Notes under the pieces: generated by a model
The model's input: only the letters and a program-made list of their open reading frames with translations
Told to the model about the DNA's origin: nothing
Databases searched by the model: none
Assembly (NCBI RefSeq): GCF_002217285.1
Contig: NZ_MUGW01000017.1
Location: 112,606 to 176,605, forward strand
Length of the DNA: 64,000 bases
Origin: Flavobacterium hercynium
GTDB lineage: Bacteria; Bacteroidota; Bacteroidia; Flavobacteriales; Flavobacteriaceae
Direction of reading: 5' to 3'
Shown here: positions 16,292 to 23,903 of the stretch, one piece after another
Layout: the number at the start of each line of letters is the position of its first letter
Numbering within the stretch: position 1 is the stretch's first letter
Made by a program: the position numbers and the translations under genes

Positions 16292-16609
16292 ATGGCATTA
16301 GCAATAACAGATGCTACTTTTGATGAAGTAGTTTTGAAATCAGATAAACCAGTAATGGTAGATTTTTGGGCAGCATGGTGCGGTCCTTGTAGAATGGTTG
16401 GTCCAATCATTGACCAAATTAGTGAAGAATACGCAGGTAAAGTTGTGGTTGGTAAAGTAGATGTAGATGCTAACCAAGAATTTGCTGCAAAATACGGTGT
16501 GCGTAACATACCAACTGTTTTGGTTTTTCATAACGGTGAAGTAGTAGGGAAACAAGTAGGAGTTGCTCCGAAACAAACCTACGCTGATAGTTTAGACGCT
16601 TTGTTGTAA
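16292..16609 (+). CDS. trxA: thioredoxin
   Basis: A 105-residue classical cytoplasmic thioredoxin. The redox active site WCGPC (about residues 29-33) lies in FWAAWCGPCRMV. The buried Asp (VDFWAAW), the cis-Pro in VRNIPTVLVF and the C-terminal helix are present. It reduces protein disulfides with thioredoxin reductase, which is not in this window. Single gene with a promoter-like site and a terminator of its own. Confidence 0.97.
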   Translation: MALAITDATFDEVVLKSDKPVMVDFWAAWCGPCRMVGPIIDQISEEYAGKVVVGKVDVDANQEFAAKYGVRNIPTVLVFHNGEVVGKQVGVAPKQTYADSLDALL

Positions 16610-16632
16610 TCGTAAGATTATGATTTATATTT

Positions 16633-16664
16633 AAAAAAGGTTTGACGCAAGTCAAACCTTTTTT
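16633..16664 (+). terminator. terminator of trxA
   Basis: The stem aaaggtttgac (16636-16646) pairs with gtcaaaccttt (16651-16661) across a GCAA tetraloop, followed by T. The symmetric A/T flanks make it usable from the convergent M61 gene too. Confidence 0.88.
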
Positions 16665-16683
16665 ATTGGAATAAACTAAAATA

Positions 16684-18264
16684 TTAGAAATTATAAATCG
16701 ATTTACGGATTTCTAATTGCAGCGGAGTCGCATTTGGAAGTTCGCTAATCGTATAATTCTTTTTGATGAACTTTTCATCTTTTTGTTCTCCTTCTAAAGG
16801 TTGTAAGTCGATCTGAAGTCCGCCGTATTTGAGGTATTTTTGATAATCGATTTCTGTAACTGTGTTTACGTATGTTTTGATTTCGCTTAGCGAACGTCCT
16901 GAAGTGTTTTCACAAGCAGACCAAAACTCGTCTTCGGTAAAGCCTCTTTGCTTTTTCTCATAATATTCGTCGTAAAGAAAGCGCATTACATCATCGAGCG
17001 ATTTTTTGTTGGCTGTGTTGTTTCTGATTTCCAGATCCAGTAACATGCCAATTGTTGGGCCTTTGTCGTAATACGAAATAATGGTTTCCTTGGCGTTGGT
17101 TTCGCGATTGAAAAAGTTCAGCCAGATATCAAAGCTTGATTGCGAAAGTGACATATGTCTGCTTCCTTCTGCGTTTTCGTATTTTTTGATGGAGTTAGAA
17201 AGATAATCCAAAGCGCCTTTGCCATCTAGCAAACCTGCTTTTATCATGATAATGTATTCGTAATAAACGGTAAAACCTTCTGAAACCCAAAGCATCGTGG
17301 TGTAGTTTTCTTTGTTGTAATCAAAAGGTCCTAATTCGATTGGACGAATGGCTTTTACATTATAAAGATGAAAATATTCGTGGGTTACAAAGTTCATGAA
17401 ATCTGTATAATCGCGTTTGTAACTCGAATCAAACGAACCTTTTGTGAAAATGGCTTGCGAGTTCCAGTGTTCTAGTCCGCCGCCTCCGGCTTCCATCATG
17501 ATGTAGCTGTAATGATCGTAAGGCACTTTTTTCATGATAGAAGTTGTAGCACTCATGATTTTTTTAAGATCGGCAACAAATTTTTCTTCGTCTAATCCTT
17601 GCGGTGTGGCAACGCCCAGCGTATATTTTTTTCCTTCGTTTTCGAATTCAATTACTTTTTGATTGCCTATATAAATAGGACTGTCGTAAAAAACATCAAA
17701 ATTCTTTGCGTAGTAATTGTTTTTTGAAGCATCTGCTATTGCTAGTCCTGTGGAGATTTTAGTCCATTTTGCAGGTTTGTTTAATGTAAGTGTAACAGGA
17801 TTGTTGATGTTGTTTTCGATGTGCATAAAAACCGTGTTCGGCATTATAAACGCTTTATCAGCATCGGTATACGATTCTGCAACTGATTTTTTATTGGCAA
17901 ATACTCGGTATTTTACAGTGATTTTAGATTTTGAACCATTTTCTACAACCCAGCGGTTTTTACTGTTTTTGTTCCATTTTATTTTTTGATTCTTTTCATC
18001 GGTAACATCAAAATCAATAATGTAGCGTGGTGTTTCGAGAATTAAATAATAACCTGGCGTCCAGACCGGCAAGACTAAATTGGTTTGTTTAGCAGAAAGG
18101 TTTTCAAAATTTAGTGTTACTTCGAGATAATGAGACTGAGAATCCTCAAACGAAACACTGAAATTGGCTTTTACAGGATCGGTAATTAGTTTGTTTTCTG
18201 CTTTGCAAACTAAGAAAGTATGAAACAGGAAAATATAACAAATAACTTTTAATGCTTTTGTCAT
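16684..18264 (-). CDS. M61-family aminopeptidase-like zinc metallopeptidase lacking the PDZ domain
   Basis: A 526-residue exported protein with an N-terminal hydrophobic signal (about 5-21). An N-terminal beta domain (to about 220) precedes the thermolysin-like catalytic domain: zinc motif HEYFH (295-299) in FVTHEYFHLYNVKAIRP, the third ligand Glu329 in WVSEGFT, and the substrate-loop GGGLEHWNS (260-268). M61 enzymes (glycyl aminopeptidase group) usually end in a PDZ domain. Here the protein stops soon after YLKYGGLQI, so the PDZ appears to be missing. Action is expected in the periplasm. Confidence 0.85.
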   Translation of the reverse strand: MTKALKVICYIFLFHTFLVCKAENKLITDPVKANFSVSFEDSQSHYLEVTLNFENLSAKQTNLVLPVWTPGYYLILETPRYIIDFDVTDEKNQKIKWNKNSKNRWVVENGSKSKITVKYRVFANKKSVAESYTDADKAFIMPNTVFMHIENNINNPVTLTLNKPAKWTKISTGLAIADASKNNYYAKNFDVFYDSPIYIGNQKVIEFENEGKKYTLGVATPQGLDEEKFVADLKKIMSATTSIMKKVPYDHYSYIMMEAGGGGLEHWNSQAIFTKGSFDSSYKRDYTDFMNFVTHEYFHLYNVKAIRPIELGPFDYNKENYTTMLWVSEGFTVYYEYIIMIKAGLLDGKGALDYLSNSIKKYENAEGSRHMSLSQSSFDIWLNFFNRETNAKETIISYYDKGPTIGMLLDLEIRNNTANKKSLDDVMRFLYDEYYEKKQRGFTEDEFWSACENTSGRSLSEIKTYVNTVTEIDYQKYLKYGGLQIDLQPLEGEQKDEKFIKKNYTISELPNATPLQLEIRKSIYNF

Positions 18265-18640
18265 GGTAGATTTTGGTTAAAATTGGTTTTGGGCTAATGC
18301 ATAAATTTCTAACGCAAAATAATACATTCTGCTCTAAAAAACGGAAATTCGTTATTGCTTTGTTGGTGCTGAGATCGATATAATTGCTTTTTAGTTAAGC
18401 TAAAAAGTAAATTGTATTGTAGAGCAGGGCTTTTATATGCTAATTTTTCAGATCATCTTAGATTTTGTTTAGATTTGACAAACGGTACTAACAACGAAAA
18501 GTTTAAAGCGTTTTCTAAATGTTCGTATGCTTAAGAGTAATGATTCTGAAAAGAAAATGCTAAATTTAGTCCGTTATAAAAAGACAACAATTACAGATGC
18601 TTTGAGTTTAAGCATCTTTAGAATATAAAAAAGAAACCGA
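18265..18640. other. divergent intergenic region between M61 and DUF58 genes
   Basis: 376 nt without a credible gene. A stem agatgctt/aagcatct (18595-18602 with 18610-18617) lies just before the DUF58 start codon and could affect translation initiation. No exact TTG/TAnnTTTG pair was found. Confidence 0.4.
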
Positions 18641-19567
18641 ATGAAAATTGAATCGGAAATAGAGAAAGTCTCCAGTTTTCAGCATCTCGAAATGCTGGCA
18701 AATCAGGTTGTAGAAGGTTTTATATCCGGAATGCACAAGAGTCCGTTTCATGGCTTTTCGGCTGAGTTTGCCGAGCACAAAGTATATAATGCCGGAGAAA
18801 GTACCAAACACATCGACTGGAAACTGTTTGCTAAAACAGATCGTTTGTATACCAAACGTTTTGAAGAAGAAACCAATTTGCGTTGTCATATTATTGTAGA
18901 CAACTCGTCGTCGATGCATTATCCGGAGCTCAAATCGGGTCAGCCGTTTTATGAAAAGAAAATCGGTTTTGCGGTTTTGGCATCGGCTGTGTTAATGAAT
19001 ATTTTGAAGAAACAGCGTGATGCAGTAGGTTTAAGTGTTTTTTCGAACACTTACGAATATTATGCGCCCGAAAAAGGAAGCGATCGCCACCATAGAATGT
19101 TGTTGAATAAACTCGAAAACTTATTAGAACAGCCAAAGGTGAAGAAAGGCACCGATACGATTACGTATCTGCATCAGATTGCAGAGAAAATGCACCGTCG
19201 TTCGATGATTATATTGTTTACCGATATGTTTCAGGCAGAAGATGATGAAAAACTCTTTAATGCGCTTCAGCATTTAAAGCATAATAAACATAAAGTCGTT
19301 TTATTTCATGTCGTAGACAACGAAACGGAGCTTAGTTTTGATTTTGATAACACGCCAAGAAAGTTTATTGACCTCGAATCTGGCGAAGAAGTATCGATTT
19401 TTGCCGATAATGTAAAAGAAGAATATGAAAAACGAGCTTCGGCGTACTTCAAAAAACTGGCTTTGACCTGCGCGAAGAACCAAATTAAGTACGTTGAGGT
19501 AAATGTTGGCGATAATTTTGAAAAAATATTGACTACATATTTAGTTGAAAAACAAAACTTTGGCTAA
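18641..19567 (+). CDS. DUF58 domain protein (vWA-like)
   Basis: A 308-residue cytoplasmic-type protein of the DUF58 family, related to von Willebrand A domains. The DUF58 hallmark appears early (GFSAEFAEHKVYNAGESTKHIDWKLFAKTDRLYTKRFEEE, about residues 39-78), followed by a MIDAS-like DNSSSM (about 87-92). A later strand-helix with IILFTDMF (about 188-195) completes the vWA core. Such genes usually sit beside a MoxR-type AAA ATPase and Bat genes; none is adjacent here, so this is an orphan copy. No membrane segments. Exact role unknown. Confidence 0.85.
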   Translation: MKIESEIEKVSSFQHLEMLANQVVEGFISGMHKSPFHGFSAEFAEHKVYNAGESTKHIDWKLFAKTDRLYTKRFEEETNLRCHIIVDNSSSMHYPELKSGQPFYEKKIGFAVLASAVLMNILKKQRDAVGLSVFSNTYEYYAPEKGSDRHHRMLLNKLENLLEQPKVKKGTDTITYLHQIAEKMHRRSMIILFTDMFQAEDDEKLFNALQHLKHNKHKVVLFHVVDNETELSFDFDNTPRKFIDLESGEEVSIFADNVKEEYEKRASAYFKKLALTCAKNQIKYVEVNVGDNFEKILTTYLVEKQNFG

Positions 19568-19605
19568 TATTTGAAAAATAATTTAAATATTTTTTATAAA
19601 AACGC

Positions 19606-19635
19606 TTGCAGAAACGAAATTCTGTACTATCTTTG
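19606..19635 (+). promoter_or_regulatory. promoter of the first tRNA-Asp (TTG / TATCTTTG)
   Basis: -33 TTG at 19606-19608 and -7 TATCTTTG at 19628-19635 match the Bacteroidota consensus with a 19-nt spacer. The tRNA begins 19 nt further on. Confidence 0.85.
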
Positions 19636-19653
19636 CAACCGCAATAACGCAGA

Positions 19654-19727
19654 GGTTTGGTAGTTCAGTTGGTTAGAATACATGCCTGTCACGCATGGGG
19701 TCGCGGGTTCGAGTCCCGTCCAGACCG
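19654..19727 (+). tRNA. tRNA-Asp (GTC), copy 1
   Basis: A 74-nt cloverleaf. Acceptor ggtttgg pairs with ccagacc, the D-arm has agttcagttggttagaa, the anticodon stem catgc/gcatg holds loop ctgtcac with GTC at 19688-19690, and the T-arm contains gggttcgagtccc. The discriminator is G and the CCA end is not fully encoded. Identical to the second copy. Confidence 0.97.
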
Positions 19728-19740
19728 CAATATTGGGAGA

Positions 19741-19769
19741 AGCCTTTCTTAACGGAAAGGCTTTTTTTG
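19741..19769 (+). terminator. terminator of tRNA-Asp copy 1
   Basis: Stem agcctttc (19741-19748) with gaaaggct (19755-19762), followed by a T-run. Confidence 0.88.
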
Positions 19770-19971
19770 CCCAAATACGGTATCTAAGATTAGTTGTGTT
19801 GTTTTGCTACGACTTTGTAACTCGTAGCTGGTTTAGTAGTTAGACCAATGAAAAGCTTTCCACTTTTGTGGATGGCTTTTTTGATTTAAGCCTTTTTGGT
19901 TTTTGTATTTCGATAGAAATCAAGGGATTAAAAAATAATGATTTTTTTTGATTAAAAAAACGCAAAAATCC

Positions 19972-20001
19972 TTGCAGAATCAAAGTTCTTATGTATTTTT
20001 G
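19972..20001 (+). promoter_or_regulatory. promoter of the second tRNA-Asp (TTG / TATTTTTG)
   Basis: -33 TTG at 19972-19974 and -7 TATTTTTG at 19994-20001, again with a 19-nt spacer. The layout to the tRNA matches that of copy 1. Confidence 0.85.
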
Positions 20002-20020
20002 CACTCACAATAACGCAGTT

Positions 20021-20094
20021 GGTTTGGTAGTTCAGTTGGTTAGAATACATGCCTGTCACGCATGGGGTCGCGGGTTCGAGTCCCGTCCAGACCG
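20021..20094 (+). tRNA. tRNA-Asp (GTC), copy 2
   Basis: All 74 nt are identical to the copy 367 nt upstream, with anticodon GTC at 20055-20057. The flanks are also alike (aataacgcag before; a near-identical spacer and terminator after), so the whole transcription unit was duplicated. Confidence 0.97.
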
Positions 20095-20107
20095 CAACAT
20101 TGGGAGA

Positions 20108-20136
20108 AGCCTTTCTTAACGGAAAGGCTTTTTTTA
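20108..20136 (+). terminator. terminator of tRNA-Asp copy 2
   Basis: Stem agcctttc (20108-20115) with gaaaggct (20122-20129) and a T-run. Same hairpin as after copy 1. Confidence 0.88.
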
Positions 20137-20168
20137 TTTAAAGCATTTAAGTCTTAAAGTACCTAAGT

Positions 20169-20367
20169 CTTAAAGTTGGAAAGTCGAAAGTCCTAAAGTC
20201 TTTCTTGGATCATGATCCTCTTTCCTGTTTACTTTTTGAAATGCATTCCTTATATTTACTTAATGTTTATTTTTTCGATATCGCTAGAGTCTTATTGAGT
20301 TGTGAAATGACAAGATGGAATAGTGCCAGCTTTTCGACTTTAAGACTTTCGACTTTCCAACTTTATG
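20169..20367. repeat. 32-bp inverted repeat flanking a 135-bp spacer
   Basis: The arms 20169-20200 and 20336-20367 are complementary except for about two positions. Both are built from the phrases aaagtcgaaagtcctaaagtc and their complements. The same phrase family returns at 44376-44420 and 44478-44506. The frame across 20205-20435 lies in the spacer and does not look coding. Confidence 0.75.
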
Positions 20368-20386
20368 ACTTACAAGACTTATTTAA

Positions 20387-21208
20387 ATGGAAACATCCGG
20401 ACACAAAGTCGACAAGTATTACATCAAAAAAGTAGATGCTGATAAAAAGAGCATTTACTGTCATCATGATTTGATGGGTGAATTACTCGTGCCAACACAC
20501 AAACACGATAAGGCACAGATGCTTTATGCCGAAGGCGATGTTGTATTTGTTACTACCGAAACGAAATCTTATTTTTTACCCGCCAGACACTTTATCTGGA
20601 TTCCCAGCGGTATTGAACACAGCATACATCCGAAGTCTGAAAATGTGATGATGCGAAATTTGTATTTCCCCACCGACAAAGACGAAGATTCGTTTTATAA
20701 AAGCGAAGGTATTTATCCGGTGAATAATTTACTGCTTCAAATGATGCTTTTTACCAATCAGTGGAATGGCGACCTTAAAAAAGGAAGCCCCAATTTTGTT
20801 ATAGCAAAAGCCATTAAAGCGATACTTCCTCAAATTTGCCTGACCAACTTACCATTAGAATTGCCTTTGCCTAAAGATGCCCGTTTGGGTAAAATCCTGC
20901 GCCATATCGAGAACAATTTAGGAGAAACGATCCTGTTTGCCGATGTAGCACATGAATTTGGATATAGCGAACGCTCTTTGTATCGCTTGTTTCAAAAAGA
21001 TCTCAGCATGTCTTTTATTCAATACTACACCATCCGACGAATTTTGAAGGCGATCGAACTCTTACTCGACAGAAAACTTTCAGTAAAAGAAGTAGCGCAG
21101 GAAGTAGGATACAGCAGCGTGCCAACGTTCAGTAATACCTTTTTTAAAATGTTGGGGCAACGTCCGTCAGAATATTTAAGCGGAGAAGATATTTTGAAGA
21201 AAAGGTAA
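20387..21208 (+). CDS. AraC-family transcriptional regulator
   Basis: A 273-residue regulator. The N-terminal cupin-like sensor (about 25-95: VPTHKHDKAQMLYAEGD and ARHFIWIPSGIEHSI) matches AraC_binding-type domains. The C-terminal AraC DNA-binding domain has two HTHs: FADVAHEFGYSERSLYRLF (about 185-203) and VKEVAQEVGYSSVPTFSNTF (about 229-248), then the family end GQRPSEY. It lies directly upstream of the TolC/HlyD/MFS operon on the same strand and probably controls it in response to a small molecule. The start chosen follows the inverted repeat. Confidence 0.93.
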   Translation: METSGHKVDKYYIKKVDADKKSIYCHHDLMGELLVPTHKHDKAQMLYAEGDVVFVTTETKSYFLPARHFIWIPSGIEHSIHPKSENVMMRNLYFPTDKDEDSFYKSEGIYPVNNLLLQMMLFTNQWNGDLKKGSPNFVIAKAIKAILPQICLTNLPLELPLPKDARLGKILRHIENNLGETILFADVAHEFGYSERSLYRLFQKDLSMSFIQYYTIRRILKAIELLLDRKLSVKEVAQEVGYSSVPTFSNTFFKMLGQRPSEYLSGEDILKKR

Positions 21209-21435
21209 CGTTTTCGCAACTGTATTTCTTACAGATTTGTGCCTTTTCACCTGTTTTTTGCCGTAAATCCTGTTTTGGATATTTTTACTGATCCGGCACG
21301 TGTTTTTGTTATCTATTTGATTATCATTAATTTAAAAAATTAACATTTGTCCGAAATGAATATGTTATTGACTTTTTAGAATTATCAGTCATTGAAAAAA
21401 TGAAGGAACTTTGCATCTTAAATATTAATGTATTC

Positions 21436-22791
21436 ATGTTCCTTAAAAAACAGATTTCCGCACTAGAGTGTTTCTTAAAAAAATCGGCATTGGCTTTATT
21501 ATTTTTAGGATTCACTACTTTACAAGCGCAACAAGTAAATTCGATATCATTGCATGATGCAATCAAAGTTGCCAAAGAGAATAATCGAAATATTCTTAGA
21601 TCTAAACTAGAAGTAACTCTTTCTGAGCAAAACATCAAAGAAAACAAAGAACTCAGATTACCAGAAATTGAACTAAAAGGTGCTTACTCCAGAATTACCA
21701 ATATTACAGAATTCAAAGGTGGTTTCTTAAAAGACAAAGAAGTAACGCCGGCAATTCCTGAAATTTATGAGGTAGGAACGACTTTCAAGGTTCCTTTGTA
21801 TGTTGGAAACAAAATCAACAATGCGATTAAGATTGCCAATTACGAAAGTCAGATTGCTCAAATCAAAAAAGAGAAAATCGAAAAAGATATTGAACTCGAA
21901 GTCATTGGTACTTATCTTGGTATTTATAAAATGATGGAACTTCAAAAAATCATCGACGAAAACATTAAGGAAGAGCAAAACCGACTGAAAGAAGTACAAT
22001 CATTACAGAAACACGGAACGGTAACCAAAAACGAAGTACTTCGCGCTGAGTTGCAGCTTTCAGACCGTGAACTAAATGCTTTGACTAATGGTAAGAACAT
22101 TAAAATTGCGCTGCATGATCTTAAAACCCTGCTTCAATTACCCGAACAACAGGAAATAGCAATCGATACCACGGCAAACATTGATCAAATGCAAGGTCTT
22201 GATCCTTACGATATGTATTTGAGCCAAGCAATGCAGAATGATCAAATGCGAATTTCAAGTCAGGAAATTGCAGTCAAAAAAACAGAGTTGAAGCTAGCGA
22301 AGGGCGATTTTTATCCCCGCGTGCATCTTTTTGGCGGATATGCTTTTAATTATCCTAACTACAAATTTTTCCCTCCAAATCCATATCTGTACACTTTGGG
22401 GCAAATAGGAATCGAAGCCAGTTTTGATATTTCGGGTTTATACAAAAACAAAACGCGAGTAGAAATAGCAAGTACCAGAATAAAATGGCAGGAAATGCAA
22501 TCTGAAATCGTGAAAGATAGAATTCAGGACGAACTTTTTAAAAACCATACCCAATATCAGGAAATCGTAGAAAAGTTTAAAGTAGTCGATAAAGCTCTTG
22601 AACTGGCCAATGAAAATTACCGAATCGTAAAACTGAAATACCTCAACCAATTGGTTCTGATTACCGAAATGGTCGATGCTGATAATGCTTTATTACAGGC
22701 GAAATACAATAAAATTTCAACCCGAATCGATGCTGTAATGAAACATTACGAGCTCCTTCGCACAGCGGGAATGTTGCCTAATGAAATTTAA
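21436..22791 (+). CDS. TolC-like outer-membrane efflux protein
   Basis: A roughly 451-residue outer-membrane factor of tripartite efflux pumps. A signal peptide (MFLKKQISALECFLKKSALALL ending in LQAQ) precedes two OEP repeats rich in amphipathic helices (SLHDAIKVAKENNRNILRSKLEV near the start; VDADNALLQAKYNKI near the end), consistent with the periplasmic alpha-barrel. The frame is open to 21400, but a promoter-like GAACTTTG at about 21408-21415 would place the transcript start after that ATG, so 21436 is preferred. First gene of an operon with the HlyD- and MFS-type genes. Confidence 0.88.
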   Translation: MFLKKQISALECFLKKSALALLFLGFTTLQAQQVNSISLHDAIKVAKENNRNILRSKLEVTLSEQNIKENKELRLPEIELKGAYSRITNITEFKGGFLKDKEVTPAIPEIYEVGTTFKVPLYVGNKINNAIKIANYESQIAQIKKEKIEKDIELEVIGTYLGIYKMMELQKIIDENIKEEQNRLKEVQSLQKHGTVTKNEVLRAELQLSDRELNALTNGKNIKIALHDLKTLLQLPEQQEIAIDTTANIDQMQGLDPYDMYLSQAMQNDQMRISSQEIAVKKTELKLAKGDFYPRVHLFGGYAFNYPNYKFFPPNPYLYTLGQIGIEASFDISGLYKNKTRVEIASTRIKWQEMQSEIVKDRIQDELFKNHTQYQEIVEKFKVVDKALELANENYRIVKLKYLNQLVLITEMVDADNALLQAKYNKISTRIDAVMKHYELLRTAGMLPNEI

Positions 22792-22849
22792 AGCAACTCA
22801 AAAACACAATCAGAAATTCTAAGAAAAAATTAAACAGAGATAAAGTATC

Positions 22850-23902
22850 ATGGTAAAGATTAAGAATGAAACCAAAGCAAACAGGTCGTTTCATATCATC
22901 ATAACAATTATTGCGTGTCTTTTAGTGGCAAGCGGCATCATTTTAGGAATTTGGTTTTACGTATTCAATCGCAATCACGAAGAAACCAACGACGCTCAGG
23001 TAGAGCAATACGTAACGCCAATTATGTCCAGAATTACAGGATATGTACAAGAAGTGCGTTTCGAAGAAAATCAGTTTGTGCACAAAGGAGATACTTTGGT
23101 CATCATTGATAACAGAGAATACAAGTCAAAACTAAACGTAGCCCTGGCCGATGTGCAAAGTGCGAAACAAAGCAGCGTTGTGGCACAAAAAAATGTAGCC
23201 ACAACAGCAAGTTCAACTGCAATTGGAGAATCGCAATTAGCAGCAGCGAAAACCAATTTGTGGAAAACAAAACTAGAGTACGAGCGTTACATCGCCTTGG
23301 TAAAAGAAGAAGCCGCGACTTCACAACAATTAGAAAAAGTAAAAGCCGATTACGAATCTGCACAGGCACATTATCAGGAAATGCGAGACAGAATTCAGTC
23401 TTCTGCATTAAGCACTTCGCAGGCAGCTGCAAATGTACCTACAGCGCAAACCGTTATAGATTCTAAACAAGCACTGGCAGAAAATGCCGCTTTGTTTCTT
23501 TCGTATACCGTAATTACAGCGCCTTATGATGGTTGGGCAGGAAAAAGAATTCTGCAGCCTGGTCAAATGGTAAAAGAAGGGCAATCGTTGCTTTCTATGG
23601 TGAGCAAAGAAAAATGGATTACCGCAAATTTTAAAGAAACACAACTACAGTTTTTAACCGTAGGACAGGAAGTCGTAATTAAGGCAGATGCGATACGCGA
23701 CAAAGAATTTGTTGGCGTAATCCAATCATTGTCTCCCGCAAGTGGAGCCCGATTTTCGTTATTGCCACCCGATAATGCCACAGGAAACTTTGTAAAAATC
23801 GAACAAAGAATTCCCGTTAGAATTCAGCTAAAAGATGCCGGCCAGCAAACCGATTTTTTAAGAGCCGGAATGAATATTACCGTTGTTGCCGAACACCAAT
23901 AA
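22850..23902 (+). CDS. HlyD/EmrA-family membrane-fusion protein
   Basis: A 350-residue periplasmic adaptor. One N-terminal transmembrane helix (about 15-38) is followed by the split biotinyl-lipoyl domain (YVTPIMSRITGYVQEVRFEENQFVHKGDTLVIID, about 45-78), an alpha-helical hairpin (about 90-190), and the second lipoyl half with beta-barrel (ITAPYDGWAGKRILQPGQMVKEGQSLL). It bridges the inner-membrane MFS pump and the TolC-like channel. It sits 58 nt after the TolC-like gene and is followed almost at once by the MFS gene. Confidence 0.93.
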   Translation: MVKIKNETKANRSFHIIITIIACLLVASGIILGIWFYVFNRNHEETNDAQVEQYVTPIMSRITGYVQEVRFEENQFVHKGDTLVIIDNREYKSKLNVALADVQSAKQSSVVAQKNVATTASSTAIGESQLAAAKTNLWKTKLEYERYIALVKEEAATSQQLEKVKADYESAQAHYQEMRDRIQSSALSTSQAAANVPTAQTVIDSKQALAENAALFLSYTVITAPYDGWAGKRILQPGQMVKEGQSLLSMVSKEKWITANFKETQLQFLTVGQEVVIKADAIRDKEFVGVIQSLSPASGARFSLLPPDNATGNFVKIEQRIPVRIQLKDAGQQTDFLRAGMNITVVAEHQ

Positions 23903-23903
23903 A

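Noticed and set aside
20205..20435. 76-codon frame before the AraC gene
   Set aside because: It lies across the inverted repeat and overlaps the start of the AraC gene in another frame.
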